Positions 36,725 to 46,525 of a stretch of DNA of 64,000 nt are shown here, one piece after another (positions within the stretch are counted from its first letter, which is position 1; each line of letters begins with the position of its first letter). The stretch comes from Voacanga thouarsii (Eukaryota; Streptophyta; Magnoliopsida; Gentianales; Apocynaceae): assembly GCA_026120185.1 (NCBI GenBank), contig JANUWF010002125.1, positions 372,001 through 436,000 on the forward strand, given 5' to 3'. The position numbers and the translations under genes are program-made. The notes under the pieces are model-generated. The model did not search any database and was not told the DNA's origin. It worked only from the letters and a program-made list of their open reading frames with translations.

Positions 36725-36800
36725 GAGAGAGAGAGAGAGAGAGAGAGAAGAAGAAGAAGAAGAAGAAGAAGAAGAAGAAGAAGAAGAAGAAGAAGAAGAG
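36725..36800. repeat. (GA)n/(GAA)n tract
   Basis: GA repeats followed by about 17 GAA repeats in the G1 left LTR. Other copies of this LTR have a shorter CT-rich tract here. The Glu-rich and Ser-rich ORFs across it are artefacts. Confidence 0.95.
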
Positions 36801-38414
36801 ATCATTAGCATGTTTACTCACATAGGTTCCCACTAGAGATCAAGTTTGGAGAGGCTGAAGTTGATAGAGTAAATTTACCTTGAAGATGTTCTTGTCCTTC
36901 ACAGAAATTTCTGCTTTTGATCCGAAGTAGCAAGATGTTTTGAGGAGTTTATTGTTTATAATGGTGTTGATGGCCTCACAGCAGTGAGTAGATCAAATTT
37001 GGAAGTTTTTGAGAGGATTTGAGATGGTTTGAAGGGGTATTAAGTGTAGGGGAGAGGTAGGTGTTCTTGGTGTAGTGTGTGTGTTCTTGGAGCTTGAGAG
37101 ATTTCGAGAGATTGTAGTGTGTAGTTGTCGAATTTCTATGAGGGATAGGGCTGGCCGAATTTCTGTAGGGTTTAAGGAGTTGTTTCTCTGATTTGGAAGG
37201 GAAAAGAAAAGGTTAATTGTTACAATCTTTGAAGAATATTTTTAGGAAGTGAATTTGGAAACTAAATATTCCAAGAATATCTTTATTGTTGGACAGCATT
37301 GGAAGTCTACCATGGCTGACTGTTTGAGCAGAATTTCAGTGGGATTAATGCTGGTTTATAGAAGCTTATGGTGGCCGAAAGTAGGGTGCTTAATGGTGAA
37401 GAAGATGTCTGGTCAATTGAGTAAGATTTTATGGAAGGTTGCTAAACAAGGATGGCTGGAATTTCGGAAACCAATCAAGCTAAATTGTAGGGATTTGTTG
37501 GAGAGATTTTCGGACAGCCATTGCTGCCTTTTGTCCAGAAGCTTGAGGGAAGCTCTGTTAATGGATGTTTAAGGAAGGTTTTGATAGATTAGGGCTGGTG
37601 TTTCGGCTAGAAGAAAAATAGGAAACAAAGCTGGAAGTTTGGACTGCCCAGAATTTCGCTGAACAGAAATTTCTGGGCAGATTTTCGGCTGCCACTTCCA
37701 GCCAATTTGCAGTGATCTTGAAGGGGGATTTCTGGGGTATTCAAGGCTGTTTTCCAGCCTTCTTTATGGAGGAAAAACATGGCTAAATTACTGAATAAAA
37801 TCTGGAAGAAATCAGCTTGGTTTTGAACCTCCAAAGTAGCGATTTTACCCAGAATTTTCACTGGTTTTGTACAGCCTTTGTGCAGCCCGAAAATGGCAGA
37901 AATAATTCATGTTTCAAACTGATCTTAAGGCCATTTTTCTGGTAACATTTGGGAGGGAAATTCAACTAAGAAGATCGACAATTTGAAGGTACAACAAGCT
38001 GAAAATTTTCAGCTCATTCTAAGAAGTAAGATGAACTTGTCTAGAGTGAAATTTCAGCAAGCTTACTAGAGGGATTTTTCCCCTTGGAATTTCCTACCAT
38101 TCTTCCACATTTTTCAGACCATGAGAAGCCTTTTACTAGGACATTTTGATCTCACAAGATCACAGCATTTTACTGAAATTTCTGGAAAGAAAATGGATAG
38201 AACATCTTGATCAAACCAAGGAGTTGAAAATTGAGGAAAATTAAGGATCAAGGGAAAATGAATTCCCTTTAAGAAATTCGAGTAGAGTAAAGGAGTGGAA
38301 TGAGAATACTCCTAACATGTCTCTCTTAGGACCATCATCCCTACCTTACTCTAAGCTCATAAGACCGAAATTTCCTCCACTAAGCAAAAATAAAATTTAA
38401 TCTAGCTAAAGCTT

Positions 38415-38490
38415 CTATGATGGAATTTGAACCCAAGACCTCAAGAATTAATTCCAAAGCTTTAACCTCTACACCACAACAACTCTTGTT
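38415..38490 (-). other. tRNA-like A/B-box module in G1 left LTR
   Basis: On the minus strand, A-box-like GTGTAGAGGTTAAAGC (complement of 38459-38474) precedes B-box-like GGGTTCAAATTCC (complement of 38422-38434). The same module occurs in the right LTR near 60367-60425. Confidence 0.55.
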
Positions 38491-38730
38491 GATATTTTCA
38501 CTAGAAAATTATTTTCTATTCAATCCACAGGCTATCTCCCTATTTTCACCTCGGGCAAAAATTACCATCTTGCCCCTCTCACACAATACTCACCAACAAG
38601 ACTTCAAGACAATAAAACCCGAATCCAAAACACATAAAAATCATATGAAAATATATTTAACCATGAAATAAAATATGATATGCATCCCCAACCCCCTTAC
38701 TCTAAGGTTGGTTTTGGCCGGGGTTTCACA

Positions 38731-38745
38731 TCCTCCCCTCCTTAG
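38731..38745 (-). other. G1 polypurine tract
   Basis: The minus strand reads AAGGAGGGGAGGA immediately before the LTR start TGTGAAACC. The same tract precedes the G2 second LTR at 52768-52780. Confidence 0.85.
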
Positions 38746-38776
38746 AAGAATTTCGTCCCGAAATTCAAGCATACCT

Positions 38777-41700
38777 CTATCTCAGCTCGGGATACTTCCA
38801 CTTAACCCATTCTTCTGATTCCCATGTGGCATCCTGCGTGCCATGGTGCTCCCACTGAATCTTAACCATCGGTATCTGATTATTTCGCAGGGTTTTGACA
38901 CTGCGGTCCAATATCCGCACATGCTTCTCCACGCAGCTCAGATCTGGCTGTAACACCAATGGCTCATCATTCAATACATGACCAGGATCTGCATTATACT
39001 TCTTCACTTGTGACACATAGAACACATCGTGGATTCCCGTCAACCCATCCGGCAAGTCTAATCGATAAGCTACTGGTCCAATTCTTTCCTTAATGAGAAA
39101 CGGCCCCAAATACCTCGAATTCAACTTTCCGCCTTTCGGATGCTTCAATATTCCCCTATTCGGAGTCAGCTTTAGAAATACGCGATCCCCAACTTGAAAT
39201 TCTAGATCCCTTCGCCGATTGTCCGCATAGCTCTTCTGTCGGCTTTGAGCCGCCTTTAACCTTTCCCGAATCAGTTTCACTTTATCCAACATTTATTGGA
39301 CATAGACCTCTCCAGTTTTGCTCACATGACCATCTTCCGTCCAACTCCAATACAACGGTACCTGACACTTGCGCCTATACAAAGCCTCATATGGTGCCAT
39401 CCCAATTGAGGCTTGGTAGCTATTATTATATGATAGGTCAGCATACGGCACACACTCAATCAACTTATCCCCGAAATCCAAGACACAGGCTCTCAACATA
39501 TCTTCTAATATTTGGATCACCCTTTCTGATTGCCCATCAGTCTGCGGATGCGCCGTCGTAATGAATTTCAAATTCGATCCCATCGCCTCCTGGAACATTT
39601 CCCAAAAACGAGAAGTAAACCTCTGGTCTCGGTCGGATACTATGCTCGAAGGTACTCCATGAAGTCAGACTATCTCTCGAACATAAGTCTGAGCCAGCTT
39701 CTCTATGGAGTCCGTCACATTTACCGGTATGAAATGGGCCGACTTGGTCAGTCGATCCACCACCACCCATATGGCATCCTTCTGAGTCTTTGACATGGGG
39801 AGTCCGGTGACAAAGTCTATAGTTACCTCCTCCCACTTCAATTCCGGCACAGGCAATGGCTGCAATAGTCCTGCTGACTTTTTATGCTCCGCTTTAACTT
39901 TCTGGCAGGTGAGACAGGTCGAAAGGTACTTGACCACATCTCGCTTCAGTCCGGCCCACCAATAAGCTCTCTTCAAATCCTGATACATTTTGGCTTCCCC
40001 CGGATGAATGGCGTACTTGCTCTTGTGTGCCTCCTCCAAAATTTTGTCTTTCAATTGCGGCTTCCCGGGTACACACAATCGATCTCTGAAATGAAAAATT
40101 CCCGCTTCATCTTGACGGAATTCACTGTCTGGTCGCTTAAGCTCCTTATCCTTGAAGATTTGAAACTCGGTGTTGCTTCGCTGAGCCTCCACTATTTCTT
40201 GCTTCAAATCCGGCACCAACTTCAAGTTGCTTATGACAATTCTTTTGTCTCGCACTTCTGCCCTTCTGTCCAATACGTCCTGAACTACTTCCATTTCCTG
40301 CATCTTTAGTCTGGCCATTCCAACTTTTCTGCTCAGGGCGTCCGCTATAACGTTGGCCTTCCCGGGATGGTAGTTGATCGGGCAGCGGTATTCCTCCAAG
40401 AATTCCATCCACCTTCGCTGCCTTAAGTTCAGATCCTTTTGGGTGAAGATATACTTCAGACTCTTATGGTTGGTGAATACCTTATATTTGGCTCCATACA
40501 AGTAGTGTTGCCATTTCTTTAGGGCGAACATTATAGCTGCCAGATCCAGATCATGAATTGGGTAGTTCACTTCATGAGGTCGCAACTTCTGAGATGCATA
40601 AGCAATCACTTTTCTGTCTTGCATCAACACGGCCCCCAGTCCTTCCCTTGAAGCGTCGGTGTACAGTGCATAAGGTTTACCTTCCTCCGGTAGACTTAAT
40701 ACCGGTACTGTCATCAGTCTCTTCTTCAATTCTTGGAAACTTTTCTCATATTTTTCATTCCACACAAACGGAACATCCTTCCTCAACAAACGGGTCATTG
40801 GCGATGCGAGCGTCAAGAATCCCTTGATAAATCTTTGGTAGTACCCCGCCAACCCTAAGAAACTCCGGATCTCGGTAATATTCTCCGGCTGCTTCCAGTC
40901 TGCTACCGCTTCAACCTTGGCCGGGTCTACCTTAATTCCCTCCTTGGTCACCACATGACTAAGGAATGCCACATTGTCTAACCAGAATTCACACTTGCTG
41001 AACTTCGCGTACAGCTTGTGCTCCCGCAGTTTCTCCAGCACGAGCCTCAGATGCTCTGCATGCTCCTCCGGACTCTTGGAGTATATCAAAATATCGTCGA
41101 TGAAGACCACCACAAACTTATCTAGATGGGGTCGGAATACTCGGTGCATCAGGTCCATGAATACTACTGGAGCGTTAGTTACCCCGAACGGCATCACCAC
41201 GAACTCATAATATCCATAGAGGGTGTTAAAGGTTGTCTTGGGAATATTGTCTTCTCTTATCCGCACCTGGTAGTATCCTTGCCTCAGATCCAACTTGGAA
41301 TAGCAACTGGATCCTTGCAGCTGATCAAACAGCTCGTCAATTAGTGGGAGGGGGTACTTGTTCTTAATCGTCAAATTGTTCAGCCTTCGGTAGTCAATGC
41401 ATATCCTTAAGGTCCCGTCCTTCTTCTTCACAAATAGTACAGGCGCTCCCCAAGGTGACGTGCTGGGTCGGATGTAATCTTGACCCACCAACTCCTTTAA
41501 CTACTTCTTCAATTCCTTCAATTCTGTCGGTGTCATTCGGTACGGAGTCCGTGATACTGGTTCCACCCCCGGAATTAAGTCGATAGTGAATTCCACCTCT
41601 TGGTCGGGAGGTAGAGAGTCAAGCTCCGTCGGGAACACATCGGGAAAGTCCCTCACCACTTCGGTGTCCTCCAGAGTGCACTAGTCCTTCGGCTTGTTTA

Positions 41701-41821
41701 TCACGTAAGCCAGATAACCTTGACAACCTTGCCTCAACAATTTTCGGGCCTTAGCCCCCGCAATCAAGTACTTCAGCTCTTTCACTCTCTTGCCATTAAA
41801 TTCTAACACATCATAGCCTGA
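38777..41821 (-). pseudogene. pol: G1 pol: RT, RNase H, integrase, chromodomain (four stops)
   Basis: One frame from 41821 to 38777 is broken only by stops at 41681-41683, 41501-41503, 39665-39667 (CGA to TGA by comparison with the family) and 39293-39295. RT keeps the active site FIDDILIYS (about 41104-41075). RNase H has YTDAS, but the later catalytic positions look changed: HDLDLAA where HDLELAA is usual, and TNHKSL where TDHKSL is usual. The integrase zinc domain is H..HPG then CLTC (about 40030-39900); core DFVTGLP, SDRDQRF and E in ILEDMLR are present. The C-terminus has GRYLGPF-type sequence (SRYLGPFLI) and a chromodomain (VRILDRSVKTL, then VKIQWEHH and ATWESEEW), which targets integration to chromatin in this clade. 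Confidence 0.93.
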
Positions 41822-42480
41822 CGAACTGAACTAACTTATTTTTACAGTCTACCCTAGCCCCATGTTTGGCTAACCAGTCCATCCCCAAAATCAAGTCATA
41901 GTCCTCAATGTCTAACACAATCAAATCTCCCTCCAAGTTTTCTCTCCCTACTTTAATATTACAATCCTTCACATACTGATCTGCTTGCACCATTTTCCCC
42001 AAAGGTGTGCTTACTTCTAAAATAAAGGGTAGCTCCACTCCATCCCAACCCAAATGACAAGCACATAACTTGTTTATATATGAATGAGTAGAGCCAGGAT
42101 CAATCAAAGCATTAACGAAACATCCTTGAATAGTGAACGTACCTTCTACCACCACTGCATCGGCCCCAATTTCCTCTCTATTGAGCGCTAATACCTTAAC
42201 CTTCACTTGTGGCTTCGGTGCTCCACTCCCTCTTGCTCCAGTGGCATTGGCTGGCTCGGTTAGGTCCGGTTTCTGAGCTGGGTTTCCTTGCCCGACCCGG
42301 TGCAACTTGGGGTAGGTGCTCCTCAGATGGTTCGGGTCACCGCAATGATAGCATTTTCTATCTCTGCCCTTGGACCAACAGTTTCTCTCGGTGTGGCCCT
42401 TCTTCCCACACTGCCTGCACGATGGGAGATTCGGTGCAGGTCCAGTTGGTGTTTCCGGGCCTGTTTTCCCCGGTTCTGCC
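41811..42480 (-). pseudogene. G1 zinc knuckles and aspartic protease segment
   Basis: This segment is in a different frame from both gag and RT, so two indels flank it (near 42475 and 41820). Two zinc knuckles are seen: CRQCGKKGHTERNC (complete CX2CX4HX4C) and CYHCGDPNHLRSTY (last Cys replaced by Tyr). The protease motif is ALIDPGSTHSYI, with D-P-G where D-S/T-G is canonical; whether this is a lineage variant or decay I cannot tell. ILGMDWLAKHGA is the usual flap-distal protease motif. Confidence 0.85.
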
Positions 42481-43330
42481 AGTGATGATTGGCAGGGCGC
42501 TTGTGGGGTTGCGGCCTCAGGAAATGTCCCTGTGGCTGTCCTGGTGGTTGGAAAGGCTTGGCCGCCATCATGCTGCAGTCCTCATTCTCCGTGCGAGTAG
42601 CCGCGTCCACAGCCCTCGAGTAAGTTGTCGGTGGAGCAGGTGCCAATGCTCTCCTCAGCTCCGGTCTTAGCCCTTTGACGAACTACCTCGTCCTATTCTG
42701 CTATGTATCCACCAATCTTCGATAATATTTAGACAATTGCGTGAATCGTGCCGCATATTGAGCCACTAACATACTCCCCTGCCTCAGATTCTGAAATTCG
42801 TCCTCCCGCTTCTCCACAATCCACTGTGGGATGTACTCAGCCCTGAAGGCTTCAACGAAGTTGGACCATGCCCATTCTTGTTCATCCACCCAATCCTCTT
42901 GGACCCGCTGCCACCATGCCCGAGTTGGCCCTCTCAATCGAAAAGCTACAAACTTAACCATCCACTCCTCCGAGTACTGGAGCGTTGCGAAAATGTCCTC
43001 CATTTGCTCGACTCATTGTTCGGCCTTCTGATCTTGTTCGGCTTCACCCATAAAGATGGGTGGTTGGAATTTCAAGAACTTCTCTAACGCCTCATCTTCC
43101 CCTCTAGGATTCCTCCGCTTGGCCAAAGTCTGAAGAATCTCGGCCACCTTACCGAGTGCCTGGCCCATTGACACATCAACCGGGGTATCCGTCCCCATTC
43201 CCATCTCAGGATCACTTCGTCCATTACCCAGATTTGGTGATTGCATCTGCTCAGTTTCAACTTCTGGTGCTACATGGTCTGCCTCCAGAATTCTTCTAGC
43301 TGAAGAAGCTGCACAACGCTTGGGTGCCAT
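42323..43330 (-). pseudogene. gag: G1 gag (retrotransposon gag domain), three stops
   Basis: Start ATG at 43330 (MAPKRCAASS), conserved with G2 gag at 51421 (MAPERC). The frame runs to about 42323 with stops at 43013-43015 (Trp codon lost before EQMEDIF), 42701-42703 and about 42684. The capsid core includes FRLRGPTRAWWQRV and FRAEYIPQWI, with VAQYAARFTQLSKYY, typical of chromovirus Gag. The tail is Pro/Gln-rich and leads to the zinc knuckles, now out of frame. Confidence 0.88.
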
Positions 43331-43588
43331 TCTAAACCATACCCCAGATGTCAAGTGAATGCACTCAAGCATCAAATCATTTTAGTTGTGCATACATGCA
43401 TGGTTAAGTGTGAGTAGAAAGAAATCATATACAAACTTATTTAAAGGATTGTTCATACTTATGATTTAAAAAATTAACTTGCATAAATCCAAAATTGTGA
43501 ATAGAACATAGAATTGAAAATTTTTTACAAACTAGTTCTCGGAAGACAGTAATTAAATAATCATCCAAGCAAAATAACTCCTAACTCT
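43331..43588 (-). other. G1 spacer between ORF0 and gag
   Basis: About 258 bp of A/T-rich noncoding sequence. G2 has a spacer of similar length (about 51160-51420). Confidence 0.6.
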
Positions 43589-44086
43589 CTAATCCTCATC
43601 CGAACCCTCATCATCTGCCTCATACAACTAATCTCCAGTGTTCTTGGAAAAATCCACCCCATCCCCGCTAGCAAATACCTCTATTGGTTCTTTCCCAGGG
43701 AGCCTAGAGCTCTCACCGGGCTTAACTCGGCTGAAGGAAGGGATGAAATAAGGCCTAGGTGGAGACTCATAGTCGATCTCCCCCGGGTCATCACTATTTG
43801 CTGCTAAATCCACCGCATTATTAGGAGGGTGGGGTTCAGGCTCCACTATCATCACATCATCCTCAGTGTCCGAGCTTATGTCTATCACCGGGATTGGAGG
43901 TGGCTCTAGGATCTGGACCTCGTCCTCACTGCTATCCTCCATAAGGTCAATCTCATCATCACTGTTATCCACCATAGGGACAACTGGCTGAGGGGCAGGC
44001 TGGGGAACTGGAAGGTCCTCCCAGTCTAGATAGTAAGGTAGGTGCCACTGCTGCCCTTTCCTTGCTGTCCTAAGCAGTCTAACCAT
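43589..44086 (-). CDS. ORF0: acidic accessory ORF upstream of gag, premature stop
   Basis: ATG at 44086 lies just 84 bp inside the primer site. The frame codes for 152 residues to a TAG at 43628-43630. Comparison with G2, which has Trp there, shows the original end is probably the TAG at 43589-43591 (165 residues; tail LYEADDEGSDED). The N-terminus is basic (MVRLLRTARKGQQWH). A Pro-rich linker is followed by acidic segments with hydrophobic cores: EIDLMEDSSEDE (45-56), VIDISSDTEDD (67-77) and AVDLAANSDD (91-100). These resemble SUMO-interaction motifs. No enzyme domain is visible. Tekay elements normally start with gag, so this ORF is extra. Function unknown. Confidence 0.65.
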
Positions 44087-44170
44087 CCTACAGCATCAAT
44101 AAGATAGGTTAGCTAAGATTTAAACTAAAATAAATAAAACATATATCATCAATATTTGCCTATAACCTAG

Positions 44171-44182
44171 TCTTTGATACCA
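44171..44182 (-). other. G1 primer-binding site, initiator-Met type
   Basis: The minus strand reads TGGTATCAAAGA, one base or two from the intact G2 site TGGTATCAGAGCC; it lies 2 bp after the LTR end at 44185. Confidence 0.8.
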
Positions 44183-45789
44183 CTTGTAACACCCCGCTAC
44201 CTAGGCCCGCCAGGGCCAGGGATGTAGCCCCGTCCAAAGGACAAGGGGTCTTTATAACTAGGACACACAAATATAATAGCGGAAATAAAATGATACTTCA
44301 ACTTAAAATTTATTACAACCCAAAAGAAATAATAATAAATCCAAGAATACTCAAAATAAATCCATAATAAAAAAAATTCATCCGCTCTCAACTCTCCCAA
44401 CATTACACAAAATAAATCATCAGAAAATTCTTCCAAAGCAGACAATATATAGCTACTCATGCCCACAACAGGATGGACCTGAGATCATGAAAAAATGGTG
44501 GTGAGACAAAAATCTCAGTAAGTCCGTGTGTGCTTTGGGTGTTTAGGGAAAACAGTTCGTGGATGCAAAGTGTGAAACCTTTATAAGAGAAATACTGGCA
44601 AGTAATAACATTAGTCAAAAGCAAGAGTGGCATTTTAGCTTTTCCAGCCGTACAAAGGTAATAAAATCAACCACTCGAAAGAAAGGGATATGTGTTACCA
44701 CACGTTGGGCCCCATAACCGGTCAGAATGCCGACACTTTGTGCAAACTGACAAAAGTAGGTGATCGGCCTACTGGGCCAGATACTCCTCCTTCTCTATAC
44801 CAAAACAACAACCGGTTGTCCATTCCGACAAACCACAGTCACTTGACTGAAAACAAACTGCTAGCTCGGATCGGCACGACTCACTGGACTGACATCTTAT
44901 CCGGGAAGGACTCACCCCTCAGAGGTGGCCACCTACTGAGACACTTACCCTAACCCTTCAAATATTAGTCCTAGTAGTCCACCCTTATTGAGTACTCAAC
45001 GACGTTTCCCACTTGGGACAAAATGAACAAAATACTGTTCCACATAAAAATGGCAATTTATGGGTTTTCCAAAGTTTTTAACAAAATTAGTTTTAGAAAG
45101 AGTTTGAGTTGAGTAAATCTGCTCATTGGCTTTTAAATAATTCAAATGTTTGAAATAAGAAAGGATTTAACCCTCAATTGCCTTTACATAAATGAGTGTC
45201 CATGCACTTTACACTTGGCTTGCCATAATAAACATTTTGCATCAAATAGGTTTTATGTAAGAGCTTACATGATTCTTGCTCACAATAACAAGGTCTCCAA
45301 CGGCAGACCTAACCCCACATGGGCAAATACAAATCACAATCAATTTCAAGCCACAAACTACTTCCTTAATTTTAAATCGACTCAACTTACTACTACCATG
45401 ATCCTAGTGTCCCAAGCTTTAAGGTTAAACAATAAGTAAATAGGTTTAAGAGTTGAGCCTAGCACAATTATTTAAAATAATTAATGGTTTGGGAAATAAA
45501 TTTAATGAGTTGAAAGCTTAAATCTTGTTAGGGAAAATTTAGAGTTTATTTCATCAAGAGTTCTAGGTAGTATTAAATAAAATATTGATTTAATAATAAT
45601 TTAGTTGTTAGAAAATAATTGGTAGCTAAAATTAGTTGAAAATAAATTTAATGAATCTCACATGAACAATATTAAATAAATTCTTCAGGAGTTTTGATTA
45701 GAAGATAATAGTTAAATTTTTAGTAATATATATTCTACTAATTGTAATTATTTTCATAAAGGCTTTAATTGATCTCATTATATTAAGTA

Positions 45790-45890
45790 ATACATACATA
45801 CATACATACATACATACATACATACATACATACATACATACATACATACATACATACATACATACATACATACATACATACATACATACA

Positions 45891-45920
<30 letters not shown>
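45790..45920. repeat. (CATA)n microsatellite
   Basis: About 32 tetranucleotide units in the right LTR of G1. The left LTR has only TATATACATAAATATATA at the equivalent place (about 35929-35950). The Met-Tyr-Val-Cys repeat ORF across it is an artefact. Confidence 0.95.
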
Positions 45921-45926
<6 letters not shown>

Positions 45927-46454
45927 TATTATTTTATTTTTCTAGGAAAAATCATTATTTGTTTGACTAAAATATCCTTTATATATATGACAATTCAAAT
46001 CTACCCTTCCTAGGGTTTTTTTTTCTTTCGAAAATACTAAGAGAAATTATTTTATTGAATATTTTATTCATGAAGTAAAAATTTGTTTGGGGACAACTAG
46101 ATCATGATCAAATTCCCATGGCAAACCATCAATACATACACAATCCTTTAATTCATCAAATCATCCAAATCATGCATACAAGAATAGATCTCAATTTATC
46201 AACACATGATGTCAAACCCCAGCCAAAACCAACCTTAGAGTTAGGGGGTTGGGATGCATATCATATTTTATTGCATGTTTAAATATATTTTTATATGATT
46301 TTATGTGCATTGAATTTGTGTTTTATAGTCTAGAGGGCTTGATTATGATTATTGAGTGAGAATGGTAAAATGGTAATTTTTGCATTAGGTGAAAATATGG
46401 AGATAGCTTGGGAAATAAATAGGAAAAGAATTTTAGAGAGGAAATAAGAACAAG

Positions 46455-46525
46455 AGTTGTTGTGATTTAGTGGTTAGAGCCTTAGAATTAATTATGGAAG
46501 TCTTGGGTTCGAATTCCACCATAGA
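46455..46525 (+). other. tRNA-like A/B-box module in G2 LTR1
   Basis: A-box-like TTTAGTGGTTAGAGC (46466-46480) and B-box GGGTTCGAATTCC (46505-46517), which fits the GGTTCGANNCC consensus. GTTT and GAGC can form a D-arm-like stem. A T-rich tract follows (46538-46570). LTR2 has the same module with its B-box at 53076-53088. Confidence 0.6.

Larger units (their letters stand above)
34319..38730 (-). repeat. G1 3-prime LTR (left copy, complete)
   Basis: A 4412-bp LTR; on the minus strand it runs TGTGAAACCCC to GGGGTGTTACA. It includes an intron-like segment (34617-35407), A/T-rich DNA (35600-36120), a GA/GAA tract (36725-36800) and a tRNA-like module (38415-38490). ORFs within it, including the one at 37249-37572 that is also seen at 59186, are in LTR sequence and have no recognisable domain. 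Confidence 0.92.

Noticed and set aside
36566..36836. ORFs of poly-Ser and poly-Glu on opposite strands
   Set aside because: They are translations of the GA/GAA microsatellite in the G1 LTR.
37249..37572. 107-codon ORF also present at 59186-59506
   Set aside because: The two copies are the two LTRs of G1, so repetition is expected. No domain is recognisable and the plus-strand LTRs of G2 do not keep it.
39530..43087. Plus-strand ORFs of up to 153 codons opposite G1 gag/pol (39884, 42209, 42370 and others)
   Set aside because: Shadow frames of the minus-strand gag/pol, which has clear domain motifs.
45698..45919. ORF of repeated Met-Tyr-Val-Cys
   Set aside because: Translation of the CATA array; not a gene.
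46455..46525. A functional tRNA gene
   Set aside because: The acceptor stem does not pair well and the anticodon arm varies between copies, so it is listed only as a tRNA-like module.
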